A DNA stretch of 64,000 nucleotides from Pseudomonadota bacterium. GTDB taxonomy: Bacteria > Pseudomonadota > Gammaproteobacteria > Steroidobacterales > Woeseiaceae. Both the position numbers and the translations under genes were made by a program. Shown one piece after another: positions 53,429-63,372 of the stretch (the stretch's first letter is position 1; each line of letters opens with the position of its first letter). The stretch spans positions 1-64,000 of the forward strand of contig JAQCAD010000002.1 in NCBI GenBank assembly GCA_027621915.1, written 5' to 3'. The notes beneath the pieces were generated by a model. That model worked only from the letters and a program-made list of their open reading frames with translations, was not told the DNA's origin and ran no database searches.

Positions 53429-54175
53429 CTAGATACTCCACTCCACTGAATCAAGAATTCGTTGTTCGATTTCTCCGAGCGGCTCATCGCGCTCAGCGAT
53501 GATCGCAATACTGCCATTCCCCATCGGAATGATGACGCCATTAACCCCCTTGCCATCGAGCGTTATTGCACCATCGATCATTTCTTCCGGCATCAGGAGC
53601 AACGTAATTGGACCCTTCTCTCCCTGGATAACCAGGTGCGGAATTGTTTTTCCGTTAATGATGCAACTCTGGGCATAGGTAACCAGACCAACATTCCGGT
53701 CCATGGTTCCAACCGACGGATTAACGACACTTAAGAATCGCTCATCGGAGACTGCGACGTTCGTTACTCTGAGGGCGCCCGGTTCGTGATCGACATGTGC
53801 CAGAACCTCTTCTGAAAGCGTCAATCCGTTACCTGGGTCGAAGTCGATCATGCGTACGCCGATGAATGCCGCGAGAACCACCGTAGCGGCAATGCCGATC
53901 CATGCCGGTGCGGAAAATGTCTGCCTGGTTCTGAATGGGAGGCTGGTGACGTTGTCGTCTTCAATTTCCGGCAGCTCTGGAATCCTGAGATCCGGCACAT
54001 CGATTGCGAGCGCTTTCGCAATCTTTGCGTCGAACGCCTGCATCTCTGCCGTAAAAGCCGCACAAGACTCACATGCTGCCAAGTGCAGGTCGCCGCCGTC
54101 GATCGATGCCGACGGGTCTCCTGCCAATGCTTCTTTATAATCTTCGCAGTTCATCATTTTTCCGGAGACCGTCAT
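53429..54175 (-). CDS. DUF3379 family protein (putative zinc anti-sigma factor)
   Basis: A 248-residue bitopic protein. The cytoplasmic N-terminus has an anti-sigma-type zinc motif HLAACESC (His-x3-Cys-x2-Cys, residues about 31-38) preceded by CEDYKEALAGDP, as in DUF3379. One transmembrane helix lies near 88-106 (APAWIGIAATVVLAAFIGV). The periplasmic part (about 107-248) is beta-rich (VTYAQSCIINGKTIPHLVIQGEKGPITLLLMP). It begins in an ATGA overlap with the sigma gene, the arrangement of an anti-sigma partner. It probably releases the sigma factor on an envelope or metal signal; this is inference. Confidence 0.82.
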   Translation of the reverse strand: MTVSGKMMNCEDYKEALAGDPSASIDGGDLHLAACESCAAFTAEMQAFDAKIAKALAIDVPDLRIPELPEIEDDNVTSLPFRTRQTFSAPAWIGIAATVVLAAFIGVRMIDFDPGNGLTLSEEVLAHVDHEPGALRVTNVAVSDERFLSVVNPSVGTMDRNVGLVTYAQSCIINGKTIPHLVIQGEKGPITLLLMPEEMIDGAITLDGKGVNGVIIPMGNGSIAIIAERDEPLGEIEQRILDSVEWSI

Positions 54176-54687
54176 GTCGCTGCCTCCTGCTCCACTTCTT
54201 CCTTCAGTTTGATGCGTGCCCGGTGCAACCGTGTCAGTACGGCCCCTTGCTGCATCCCCATCAGTTCCGCTATTTCCTGGGTGCTGTGGCCCATCAGGAC
54301 CTGGAGCACCAGTGGCTCACGATAATCGTCGTCGAGCCTGTAAATCGCCTGTCGCAGTTCGTCGAGCTCCGAGTCGTCGGTCTCTGCCAGCATCGCCGAC
54401 TGAGCGGGACTCAAAGCGTCGATATCGACAGTTTCCAGCCTTTTCCTCTCGAAATACCTCGCGTTCTCTCTGCGTACAATCGTCAGCAACCACGGCTTGG
54501 CAGCATCGTCGTCGCGCAGCGCATCCAGGGACTTCCACGCCCTAAGAAGCGCCTCCTGGACAACTTCCTCGGCGACGCTCGGGTCGCGGCACAACCACGC
54601 CGCGTACCGGTACATATCCATGTGAAAAACGCTTACAACCCTGTCAAAACGCCTGTGGCGCTTGCGGCCAATATCATTACTGTTCAT
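54172..54687 (-). CDS. RNA polymerase ECF sigma factor (RpoE-like)
   Basis: A 171-residue sigma-70 family protein with region 2 (about 18-90: MYRYAAWLCRDPSVAEEVVQEALLRAWKSLDAL ... PWLLTIVRRENARYFERKR) and region 4 (about 110-165: AIYRLDDDYREPLVLQVLMGHSTQEIAELMGMQQGAVLTRLHRARIKLKEEV). No region 1 or 3, as usual for ECF factors. It heads the three-gene operon with the DUF3379 and HvfA-like genes. The 119-base gap to hemB contains a UUCG-loop hairpin (54701-54714) just above the start codon. Confidence 0.92.
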   Translation of the reverse strand: MNSNDIGRKRHRRFDRVVSVFHMDMYRYAAWLCRDPSVAEEVVQEALLRAWKSLDALRDDDAAKPWLLTIVRRENARYFERKRLETVDIDALSPAQSAMLAETDDSELDELRQAIYRLDDDYREPLVLQVLMGHSTQEIAELMGMQQGAVLTRLHRARIKLKEEVEQEAAT

Positions 54688-54700
54688 ACGAGGTGACCCG

Positions 54701-54714
54701 ATTCCCGAAGGAAT
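54701..54714 (-). promoter_or_regulatory. UUCG-tetraloop hairpin upstream of the sigma gene
   Basis: Read on the minus strand ATTCC-TTCG-GGAAT is a 5-bp stem closed by a C(UUCG)G loop, an extra-stable fold, 13 bases before the start codon at 54687. It could shield or space the ribosome site. Promoter boxes for the sigma operon and for hemB in this gap are not clear. Confidence 0.35.
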
Positions 54715-54797
54715 TATTACCTGTTAATTGTTTTTTTGTGATGCAGGCGTAGAAACCCTACCGAAATACAGGGAAAATCCAAGCTGGGATTATGTAA

Positions 54798-55814
<1,017 letters not shown>

Positions 55815-55818
55815 TTGC

Positions 55819-56655
55819 GTGGCGACAGGCATCGTAGATCGTTACGGAGTCATGGGATACCCGGTTTCCCACAGCCGTTCGCCGGTCATTCATCGACTGT
55901 TCGCGCTGCAAACGAACCAGAATCTGCAATACGAATTGCTCCAGGTTGCGCCGGCCCAGCTCGAAAACGCCGTTCTTCAATTTGGCAGAACCGGCGGCAA
56001 GGGTCTCAATATTACGGTGCCCCACAAGAGCGAAATCGTGCGACTCGTTAGTGACATGAGTGACCGGGCGAGCAACGCGGGCGCTGTCAACACACTTGTG
56101 TTTCGCGGTAATGAAATCTATGGCGACAACACCGATGGTGTCGGCCTGATGCGCGACCTGCAGGCAAATATTGGGGTCCAGCTCAAAGACGCCAACATTT
56201 TGATTCTTGGTGCGGGCGGCGCAACACGGGGAATCGTTTCGCCACTGCTTGAGGCCGGACCCGAGATGATCGTTATTGCGAATCGGTCAATATCCAAGGC
56301 CCGTGCATTGGCTGAACATTTTTCAGCGTCAGGCCCGGTGGTATCGTGCCGCTTCGAAGATGTCCATTCGCTGCCGATCTATGACCTCATTATTAATGCG
56401 ACCTCCGCAGGCATTAAGGGCGAAACGCCGCCGTATCCGACGGATGCCATTCACCCGCACACTGTTTGCTATGACCTGTCATACGGGCTGACGCCGACCC
56501 CGTTCGCGAGTTGGGCGGCACAGAACGGTGCCGCGCGCTCAGTGATGGGTTGGGGCATGCTGGTTGAGCAGGCGGCAGAATCTTTTTACATCTGGCGTGG
56601 TGTGCGCCCGGAAACAAAACCTGTGCTCAAACAACTGACCGTCAATATCGCTTAG
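55819..56655 (+). CDS. aroE: shikimate dehydrogenase
   Basis: A 278-residue NADPH-dependent enzyme reducing 3-dehydroshikimate to shikimate. Signatures: YGVMGYPVSHSRSPVIHRLF with the substrate Ser pair, GLNITVPHKSEIV with the catalytic Lys, NTDGVGLMRDL with the Asp, and the nucleotide fold ILILGAGGATRGIV. GTG 55819 has GGAG eight bases upstream and is preferred to a longer frame that overlaps hemB. It is followed by a small palindrome and the convergent gor gene. Confidence 0.95.
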   Translation: MATGIVDRYGVMGYPVSHSRSPVIHRLFALQTNQNLQYELLQVAPAQLENAVLQFGRTGGKGLNITVPHKSEIVRLVSDMSDRASNAGAVNTLVFRGNEIYGDNTDGVGLMRDLQANIGVQLKDANILILGAGGATRGIVSPLLEAGPEMIVIANRSISKARALAEHFSASGPVVSCRFEDVHSLPIYDLIINATSAGIKGETPPYPTDAIHPHTVCYDLSYGLTPTPFASWAAQNGAARSVMGWGMLVEQAAESFYIWRGVRPETKPVLKQLTVNIA

Positions 56656-56661
56656 AGCGAG

Positions 56662-56683
56662 AAAAGGGGTCCGACCCCTTTTT
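56662..56683. repeat. shortened palindromic repeat between aroE and gor
   Basis: AAAAGGGGT-(CCG)-ACCCCTTTTT: the outer part of the GGGGTCAGAGCCC element with the inner GAGCCC...GGGCTC removed. It lies between convergent genes and would end both transcripts. Confidence 0.7.
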
Positions 56684-56687
56684 CTGA

Positions 56688-58034
56688 CTAACGCAACGTA
56701 ACCAGCTCTTCCGCACTCGTTGGATGAATCGCTACGGTGTCATCGAAGTCTTGTTTGGTGGCGCCCATGCGAATCGCGACCGCAAATCCCTGCAATATCT
56801 CGTCGACACCATCACCGATCAGGTGACAGCCGACGACGCGTTCTTCGGCTCCGACCACCACCAGTTTCATCGCAGTCTTGACCTTGTCTTCACTGAAAGC
56901 ATAAGCCATCGGGTTAAAGCGAGTTTCGTAGATGCTGACACTGTCCCCGTATTCTTTTCGCGCTTCCTCTTCGGTCAGACCAACAGTGCCAATAGGCGGA
57001 TGCGAGAAAACGACGGTTGGGATCGTATCGTACTCGAGCCGCCGGTCGGTCATTCCATTGTACAAGCGATCGGCAAGTCGTCTGCCCGCCGCAATCGCGA
57101 CGGGTGTCAGCGCATCGCGGCCTGTAACGTCACCAAGGGCAAAAATATTGTTGACGTTTGTTTTTTGCCAATCGTCTGTCGGAATGAATCCGCCCGCGTT
57201 TGTTTTTATGCCGGCCGCAGAAGCATTCAGTGACATCGTGTTAGCCGCGCGACCTATGGCCCACACAACCGCGTCGAATTCACCGAATACCCTCCCGTCC
57301 TGTCCCAGCACGTTGATGCCACCGGCCGTTTTCTCCAGTGAGCTTGGTACAAATCCGGTGATGAGCTTAATGCCGCTTCTTGCCAGCGCTTTCTCCAGCT
57401 CATCTCGCAGCATCGTGTCGAAGTTGCGAAGTACGCCTTCTTTTCGTACCAGGATGGTGGTATTCGAGCCGAGTCCGTTGAATACGCCCGCGAGCTCGAC
57501 CGATATATAGCCACTGCCCACAACAGCAACGCGTTGCGGGCGCGTCGGAAGACTGAAGAAACCGTCTGACGTAATGCCGAGCTCGGCGCCAGGAATTTCC
57601 GGCACGATCGGGTAGCCCCCGGTAGCGATCACGACGCGTTCCGCTGTGTACGCTTGACCATCTACGTCAACGGAGTTGGCATCAACGAATTTTCCATGAC
57701 CCCTGAGGTACGTCACGTCGCGACTGCCGAGATTTTTTTCATAAATCTCGTTCAGCCGTCGAATATAGGCATCACGACTCGCTTTCAGGCTCGGCCAGTC
57801 GTGCCCGTTAACCGCGATATCGAAACCAAAATCTCCTGCATGCTGTAATTGGTGTGCGTGATGAGCCGCATACCACATGATCTTCTTTGGCACACAACCG
57901 ACGTTCACGCATGTACCACCCAGCGGCCCGGATTCAACCACCGCTGATTTCGCGCCATACTCTGCTGCGCGCTGGGCGTGAGCGAGCCCACCGCTTCCAC
58001 CGCCAATTACTATCAGGTCAAAATTCCTGGCCAC
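56688..58034 (-). CDS. gor: glutathione-disulfide reductase
   Basis: A 448-residue FAD/NADPH flavoenzyme regenerating reduced glutathione. FAD fold [23 protein letters not shown]; redox disulfide in [18 protein letters not shown] fold [21 protein letters not shown]; second FAD motif [19 protein letters not shown]; and the C-terminal active His-Glu in [14 protein letters not shown]. Full length relative to E. coli Gor (450). It is divergent from prlC with a 98-base promoter gap. The GST and DsbA-like isomerase at 62-63 kb use glutathione as cofactor. Confidence 0.95.
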   Translation of the reverse strand: MARNFDLIVIGGGSGGLAHAQRAAEYGAKSAVVESGPLGGTCVNVGCVPKKIMWYAAHHAHQLQHAGDFGFDIAVNGHDWPSLKASRDAYIRRLNEIYEKNLGSRDVTYLRGHGKFVDANSVDVDGQAYTAERVVIATGGYPIVPEIPGAELGITSDGFFSLPTRPQRVAVVGSGYISVELAGVFNGLGSNTTILVRKEGVLRNFDTMLRDELEKALARSGIKLITGFVPSSLEKTAGGINVLGQDGRVFGEFDAVVWAIGRAANTMSLNASAAGIKTNAGGFIPTDDWQKTNVNNIFALGDVTGRDALTPVAIAAGRRLADRLYNGMTDRRLEYDTIPTVVFSHPPIGTVGLTEEEARKEYGDSVSIYETRFNPMAYAFSEDKVKTAMKLVVVGAEERVVGCHLIGDGVDEILQGFAVAIRMGATKQDFDDTVAIHPTSAEELVTLR

Positions 58035-58132
58035 TCGGCTTGTCCTTTTCAGAATTTCAGTTATTCGTATCGATCGTTACAGAACGGCGCTGTGATACCA
58101 TCCCGTCGCACACACCAACTCGTCAGGATTGC

Positions 58133-60157
58133 ATGTCCAACCCCCTACTTGATGTCTCTGGCCTTCCGCAATTTGACGCGATCAAGCCGCAACATGCGTT
58201 GCCCGCGCTCGAGGAGCTTATCGCAGCGCATCGGCAAAAGCTTGCCGCACTCCTCGAAGATCCTGTCGCCTGCGATTTCGAATCGCTGATCACGCCGCTG
58301 GAGGAGATGAATCACGAACTGAGTCGTGTCTGGTCTCCCATCAGTCACCTGCAAAGCGTGCTCGACGATCCGAAGTGGCGCGACGCATATAATGCATCGC
58401 TACCATTAATGACCGAACATGGTACTGAATTATCACAAAACGAGAAGCTTCAGGCGGCCTACCAGCGAATCGCCGACACCATGTCGGAAGATGCCACGCC
58501 CGCGATGCGTATGCTCGTCAGTCAGGAGTTGAGAGATTTCCGACTCGCCGGCGTAGCACTGCCCGAAAAAGACAAGGCCCGCTACCGTGAGATTGCCCAG
58601 GAAAAGGCGGCGCTCCAGGCAAAGTTCGAACAAAACGTACAGGACGCCACCGACCACTGGCATTTTCATGCTACTCGTGAATCCCAAACCGCCGGTATTC
58701 CGGAATCCGTGCTGATGCGAGCTCGAGACGACGCGACCGAAGCGGGCGTAGATGGTTGGTGGTTCAAACTCGACTATCCGAGTTACCACGCCATCATGAC
58801 CCACGGTGACGATCGAAAGCTTCGTGAGAAATTCTACCAGGCCTGGTCGACCCGCGCTTCAGACCAGGGCCAGGATCCCAAGTGGGACAATAGCGAAATT
58901 ATCGATTGCATCCTCGGACTCCGGCACGAAGCCGCGGCGTTGGTTGGTTTTGATAACTATGCCGACTATTCCCTCGCTACGAAGATGGCCAGCACGGTCG
59001 CGGAAGTACTGGAATTTCTGGCAGAGCTTGCGGGCAAGTCCCGTGAGGGTGCGATCCGGGAGCTGGACCAGGTACGAAGCGCGGCAGGTGCGCCGCTCGA
59101 GCCCTGGGACATCCCCTACTACCTGGAAAAATTGAAGCAACAGAGGTTCTCGGTTTCCGACGAGGAGCTGAAGCAGTATTTTCCGTTCGCTGTTGTAAAA
59201 CGCGGCATGTTCGGTCTCACCGAGAAGCTTTACGGTATCTCGGTCATCGAAAACCCGTACGTCATTGGCTGGCACGATACGGTCCGTTACTTCGAACTGA
59301 AGGATAAAACCGGAAACGTCATTGGTAGTTTTTACACCGACCTTTTCGCGCGCAAGGGAAAAAGAGGCGGTGCATGGATGGACGAATGCGTTGTCAGGAA
59401 GCGGTTGTCCGGTGAAACCACGCCCCCGGTTGGATATCTTGTCTGCAACTTCCCGCCGCCGGACCGCGAAGGACAGTCGCTGCTTACACATACTGACGTC
59501 GTTACTCTTTTTCACGAGTTCGGACACATGTTGCATCATCTTTTGACCCGTGTGGACTACCCGAGCATTGCCGGAATTAACGGCGTGCCCTGGGACGCCG
59601 TTGAACTGCCCAGTCAGTTCATGGAAAACTTTGCGTGGTGCTATGAGGTTCTTGAACGTTGTTCGGCACACCGCGAGACCGGCATGTCATTACCAAAAGA
59701 CGTATTTGACAAACTCGACGCCAGCCGACACTTCGGCGAAGCGCTTTCGATGTTGCGACAAATCGAATTTTCGCTGTTCGACTTCAGGCTGCACGCGGAT
59801 TACGACCCGGCGGCCGGCGGGAAGGTACTCGAGACGCTGAAGAGGGTTCGTGACGAGGTCGCACTCATTTCACACCCCGTCTATAACCGATTGCCTCATA
59901 GCTTCTCGCACATATTCGCGGGCGGGTATGCCGCAGGCTACTATAGTTACAAGTGGGCAGAGGTCCTGGCAGCAGATTCGTTCGCAGCTTTTGAGGAGGC
60001 CGGGATTTTTGATCCGGAAACGGCGTCACGATTTCGCGAAGAGATTCTGGAGATCGGCGGCAGCCGTGATTTCATGGAGGCCTACGTTGCGTTTCGCGGA
60101 CGCAAGCCGACTCTTGATGCATTGCTGAGGCAAAACGGCATAGGAAAAGCCGCGTGA
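58133..60157 (+). CDS. prlC: oligopeptidase A (M3 family)
   Basis: A 674-residue cytoplasmic zinc metallopeptidase degrading signal peptides and other oligopeptides. The zinc site HExxH is in VVTLFHEFGHMLHHLLT with the third ligand Glu in QFMENFAWCYEVLERC. The N-terminus NPLLDVSGLPQFDAIKPQHALPALEELI is the M3 oligopeptidase A start. ATG 58133 has AGGA six bases upstream; the longer frame to 57887 overlaps gor antisense and is rejected. Its stop overlaps the xth start. Confidence 0.95.
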   Translation: MSNPLLDVSGLPQFDAIKPQHALPALEELIAAHRQKLAALLEDPVACDFESLITPLEEMNHELSRVWSPISHLQSVLDDPKWRDAYNASLPLMTEHGTELSQNEKLQAAYQRIADTMSEDATPAMRMLVSQELRDFRLAGVALPEKDKARYREIAQEKAALQAKFEQNVQDATDHWHFHATRESQTAGIPESVLMRARDDATEAGVDGWWFKLDYPSYHAIMTHGDDRKLREKFYQAWSTRASDQGQDPKWDNSEIIDCILGLRHEAAALVGFDNYADYSLATKMASTVAEVLEFLAELAGKSREGAIRELDQVRSAAGAPLEPWDIPYYLEKLKQQRFSVSDEELKQYFPFAVVKRGMFGLTEKLYGISVIENPYVIGWHDTVRYFELKDKTGNVIGSFYTDLFARKGKRGGAWMDECVVRKRLSGETTPPVGYLVCNFPPPDREGQSLLTHTDVVTLFHEFGHMLHHLLTRVDYPSIAGINGVPWDAVELPSQFMENFAWCYEVLERCSAHRETGMSLPKDVFDKLDASRHFGEALSMLRQIEFSLFDFRLHADYDPAAGGKVLETLKRVRDEVALISHPVYNRLPHSFSHIFAGGYAAGYYSYKWAEVLAADSFAAFEEAGIFDPETASRFREEILEIGGSRDFMEAYVAFRGRKPTLDALLRQNGIGKAA

Positions 60158-60921
60158 AAATCGCAACCTGGAATGTCAATTCGCTCAACGTGAGACTGCC
60201 CCATGTTCTCGAGTGGCTTGCGAGCGCCAATCCTGATGTGCTTGTGTTGCAGGAAATCAAGCAGGTAACGGACGCATTTGATGCTGACAGTTTTGCCGCT
60301 GCCGGTTACAAGGCAGTAGCCAGCGGGCAGAAAACCTATAACGGTGTTGCGGTGGTCAGCCGAAAAGAGGCTACCGACATCGTCACCGATTTTCCCGGGT
60401 TTGACGATCCGCAACGACGCATCCTTGTTTCGACCATTGATGGCATTCGGGTCGTGAACCTTTACATACCGAATGGAAACAGCGTTGGCTCTCTGAAGTA
60501 CGAGTACAAGCTCGGCTGGCTCGCGGCACTGAAATCATTTCTCGCCATGGAGCTCAAGTCGCACAAGAAACTTGTCGTGCTCGGCGATTTCAACATTGCT
60601 CCGGACGACCGGGATGTTTATGACCCTGAAAAATGGGGCGACGACGTTCTGTGCAGCCCGCCAGAGCGTGAGGCGCTGCAGCGGATAATTGATCTTGGCC
60701 TTTCCGATGTATTTCGCCAGTTTGATCAGCCGGAGAAAACTTTCAGCTGGTGGGATTACCGAGCTGCCGGTTTTCGCCGTAATGCCGGTCTTCGAATCGA
60801 CCTTATCCTGGCCAGCAAGGCATTGTCCGAGGCCTGCGAGGCGAGCTATGTCGATCGTGAACCTCGTACCTGGGAGCGCCCGTCGGACCACGCGCCGGTT
60901 ATCGCGGAGTTCACGATTTGA
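60154..60921 (+). CDS. xth: exodeoxyribonuclease III
   Basis: A 255-residue Mg2+-dependent AP endonuclease/3' exonuclease of base-excision repair. Signatures: KIATWNVNSLNVRLPHVLEWL, LVLQEIKQ with the metal Glu, LVVLGDFNIAPDDRDVYDP, FSWWDYRAAGFRRNAGLRIDLILAS and the terminal RPSDHAPVIAEF with the catalytic His. GTG 60154 overlaps the prlC stop by four bases (GTGA), so the two are coupled. ExoA/XthA type; size typical (255-268). Confidence 0.95.
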   Translation: MKIATWNVNSLNVRLPHVLEWLASANPDVLVLQEIKQVTDAFDADSFAAAGYKAVASGQKTYNGVAVVSRKEATDIVTDFPGFDDPQRRILVSTIDGIRVVNLYIPNGNSVGSLKYEYKLGWLAALKSFLAMELKSHKKLVVLGDFNIAPDDRDVYDPEKWGDDVLCSPPEREALQRIIDLGLSDVFRQFDQPEKTFSWWDYRAAGFRRNAGLRIDLILASKALSEACEASYVDREPRTWERPSDHAPVIAEFTI

Positions 60922-61047
60922 TATGACATATTCCCGGAACCACGTCACTTTTTTCCCCGAGCAGGCATTGGCAGTTCTGACAATGCGCCCGCGATTCGAT
61001 CATAAATCGGGCCGGTTTCAGCTAAGCTGCAGCGAAAGAGCCGAAGC

Positions 61048-62157
61048 ATGAAAAATGCCGAAGATTTTGGCGTTCCTCTGCCATCGACCGTCACCGCGAC
61101 GAATAATAAAAATGTAAAGCTGATGACCCAAGACCGCCGCAACGACTACGACGTAACTAACACTGTGCAGGTCAGTAATTCTGTCGCGGTGCACCGCGCC
61201 GTTAACGAGTTATTTGCAGATGCTTTCCCAGGCAACTCGTTTGACAAGCTGTGGCTTGCATTTTACGACTTCGACAGACTGTTCGGCGGGCAGTACCCGG
61301 GTTATCACGGCTGCGATACCACCTACCACGACAGGCAGCACACGCTCGACATGACGTTGGCGCTGGCACGGCTCGTTTCCGGTTACGAACGAAGTGTGGA
61401 TCTGGTTGATCGACTCGGCCCGCATCGTGCCCAGATGGCGATCGTCACATCTCTGTTTCATGACTCCGGCTATATCAGGCACAAGGAACGGGACAGGGAT
61501 TTCAGAAACGGCGCCGAATTCACGCTTTACCACGTATCAAGAAGCGCGGACTTCCTGCGTCGCTATCTGCCCGACCTTGGGATGAAGGAAGACGCAGCAG
61601 TGGCAAGCATGATCGTGCATTTCACCGGATATGAGCTCGATCTCGACAATATCGAGCTCGACGACCCGCGCGATGCGATCTGTGGCCATCTTCTTGGGAC
61701 CGCGGACCTCATTGCCCAGATGGCCGATCGCTGCTATCTCGAGAAGTGCCGAGACCGTCTTTACAAGGAATTTGTGGTTGGTGGGATCGCGGTCGAATGC
61801 GCATCGCCTGGCGAATACATGGTGCGTTATGAATCCGGGATAGATCTCCTGAGGAAAACACCTGCGTTCTACCAGGCAGCAACCAAAGATCGTTTACAGA
61901 ACAAATTCAATCGCGCCTATCGCTACGTCGAGGTTCTGTTCGACGGCCAGAATCCCTACGTCGACGCCATCCGCGGCAATCTGACACATCTCGTTCAAAT
62001 TCTGAAGACAAACAATTGGCATTTGTTGCGTCGGGATCCGCCCTTTTTTGTTGGCGTCAGCGATGCATTGGAAAGCATGGATCTCGTTGCCACAAAAATG
62101 CTGGCCGCAGTGCCACGAAAGCACTTGTCTTTACCGCCGGACCTGATGCCGAGCTAG
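61048..62157 (+). CDS. HD-domain metal-dependent phosphohydrolase
   Basis: A 369-residue soluble protein with an HD-type core: YHDRQHTLDMTLALARLVSGY supplies the first His, and SLFHDSGYIRHKERDRD the His-Asp pair that binds the metal, with a further His in MIVHFTGYELDLDNIEL. HD proteins hydrolyse nucleotides or cyclic dinucleotides and phosphodiesters; the substrate is not known and there is no output or sensor domain. The first 45 residues are unlike the rest and probably disordered; ATG 61123 would be an alternative start. A 126-base gap upstream carries the promoter. Confidence 0.8.
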   Translation: MKNAEDFGVPLPSTVTATNNKNVKLMTQDRRNDYDVTNTVQVSNSVAVHRAVNELFADAFPGNSFDKLWLAFYDFDRLFGGQYPGYHGCDTTYHDRQHTLDMTLALARLVSGYERSVDLVDRLGPHRAQMAIVTSLFHDSGYIRHKERDRDFRNGAEFTLYHVSRSADFLRRYLPDLGMKEDAAVASMIVHFTGYELDLDNIELDDPRDAICGHLLGTADLIAQMADRCYLEKCRDRLYKEFVVGGIAVECASPGEYMVRYESGIDLLRKTPAFYQAATKDRLQNKFNRAYRYVEVLFDGQNPYVDAIRGNLTHLVQILKTNNWHLLRRDPPFFVGVSDALESMDLVATKMLAAVPRKHLSLPPDLMPS

Positions 62158-62185
62158 GTGGAAAAGCCGCAGTTCGAATCCGTTC

Positions 62186-62764
62186 TCAGTTGCGAAGGCG
62201 CAGTGCCTTCTCGATGAAGTCGAAGCGATCATTGCCGAAAAACATTTCATCACCGACATAAAAAGTGGGTGCGCCGAATGCGCCTCGACTAATTGCTTCA
62301 TCGGTGTTTTTCCGCAGTTCGTCCTTGATGGATTCTGTACCAATACCCTCAAAAGCAGCAGCGGACATGCCGGCGCTGGTCGCGATTTTCGCAAGGCACT
62401 CCGTATCTTCCAGGTTTTTCCCATGAATCCACATTGCATCGAACAGCGCGCGGTGAATAGCCTCGAAGCAGCCCTCCCGTTGCGCGACGATCGCCAGTCG
62501 TAAAGCGTTCACGGTATTCTGCGGAAACACCGGATTCATCTTGTACGGAATGGCATAACGTTCCACCCACCTGGCGACATCCGCATTGAGGTAGCTACCC
62601 TTTGCTGCAACCGTCATTGGCGGGCTGTTTCCTGTCGCCCGCATGACGCCGCCGAGAAACATCGGTCGATACACAACTTCTGCGCGAATCGCTGCGACCT
62701 GGCTGTTAGCGAGATACGAGTAGGTACTTACGTAGTCGAAGAAAAACTCCAGCTTGTGACTCAT
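62186..62764 (-). CDS. DsbA family protein (2-hydroxychromene-2-carboxylate isomerase type)
   Basis: A 192-residue thioredoxin-fold protein of the HCCA isomerase/kappa-GST branch: LEFFFDYVSTYSYLANSQV with the CxxC-equivalent positions replaced by Ser/Tyr (no redox disulfide), VVYRPMFLGGVMRATGNSPP, the cis-Pro loop GAFGAPTFYVGDEMFFGNDR and an all-helical insert. It binds glutathione and isomerises aromatic ring products; natural substrate unknown. It begins in a four-base overlap with the GST gene on the same strand, so both glutathione-linked proteins are made together. Confidence 0.9.
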   Translation of the reverse strand: MSHKLEFFFDYVSTYSYLANSQVAAIRAEVVYRPMFLGGVMRATGNSPPMTVAAKGSYLNADVARWVERYAIPYKMNPVFPQNTVNALRLAIVAQREGCFEAIHRALFDAMWIHGKNLEDTECLAKIATSAGMSAAAFEGIGTESIKDELRKNTDEAISRGAFGAPTFYVGDEMFFGNDRFDFIEKALRLRN

Positions 62765-63372
62765 TTCAACTCCATCGAAATATGGCCTGGACGTGACCGA
62801 ATGCGGTCAATCCAGCCGCGTATCGCCGGATAACCCTGAAGGTCGAAGCCGCCCTCATCAGCCACGTGCGTGTATGCATACAAGGCGATGTCGGCAATCG
62901 AAAATTTGTCGTCGACAAGAAATTCGTAGTGCTCCAGCCGTTGCTCCATTACGCGAAGTGCGGCGTAACCGCTTTTCTGTTTTTGTACAAGATCTGCCTG
63001 GCGTTCGACCGGACTCCCCAGATATCGAATGATGAATCTGGAAGTGGCGATGTAGGGTTCGTGACTGTATTGTTCGAAAAACATCCATTGCAGAATTTCT
63101 GCGCGGGAAAATGCGTCGTGTCCGAAAAAATCACCCCCATCCGCGACATAGCAAAGAATTGCGTTTGATTCTGCCAGGTGGCGGCCGTCCGGAAGCGACA
63201 GCAACGGAATTTTTCCATTCGGATTCATCGCCAGGAATTCCGGCGTGCGCGTGTCACCCGCGAGGATGTCCACTTCGTGCCACTCGTAGCTGATTTTCAA
63301 TTCCGAGAAAAGCAGCTTCAGCTTGTAGCAATTGCCCGAGCGCGAATCGCCGTATACTTTAAGTTTATCCAT
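62761..63372 (-). CDS. glutathione S-transferase family protein
   Basis: A 203-residue GST: N-terminal thioredoxin domain (MDKLKVYGDSRSGNCYKLKLLFSELKISYEWHEVDI, with catalytic Ser near residue 10-12; NPNGKIPLLSLPDG; HLAESNAILCYVA) and an all-helical C-terminal domain containing FSIADIALYAYTHVADEGGFDLQGYPAIRGWIDRI. It conjugates or isomerises electrophiles with glutathione. ATG 63372 starts the domain; it overlaps the upstream membrane-protein gene by eight bases and the isomerase by four. Confidence 0.92.
   Translation of the reverse strand: MDKLKVYGDSRSGNCYKLKLLFSELKISYEWHEVDILAGDTRTPEFLAMNPNGKIPLLSLPDGRHLAESNAILCYVADGGDFFGHDAFSRAEILQWMFFEQYSHEPYIATSRFIIRYLGSPVERQADLVQKQKSGYAALRVMEQRLEHYEFLVDDKFSIADIALYAYTHVADEGGFDLQGYPAIRGWIDRIRSRPGHISMELK

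Noticed and set aside
62160-62185. GTTCGAATCC, a tRNA T-loop-like string
   Set aside because: The gap between the HD and isomerase genes is only 28 bases, and no acceptor stem, anticodon arm or D-loop can be drawn around it.
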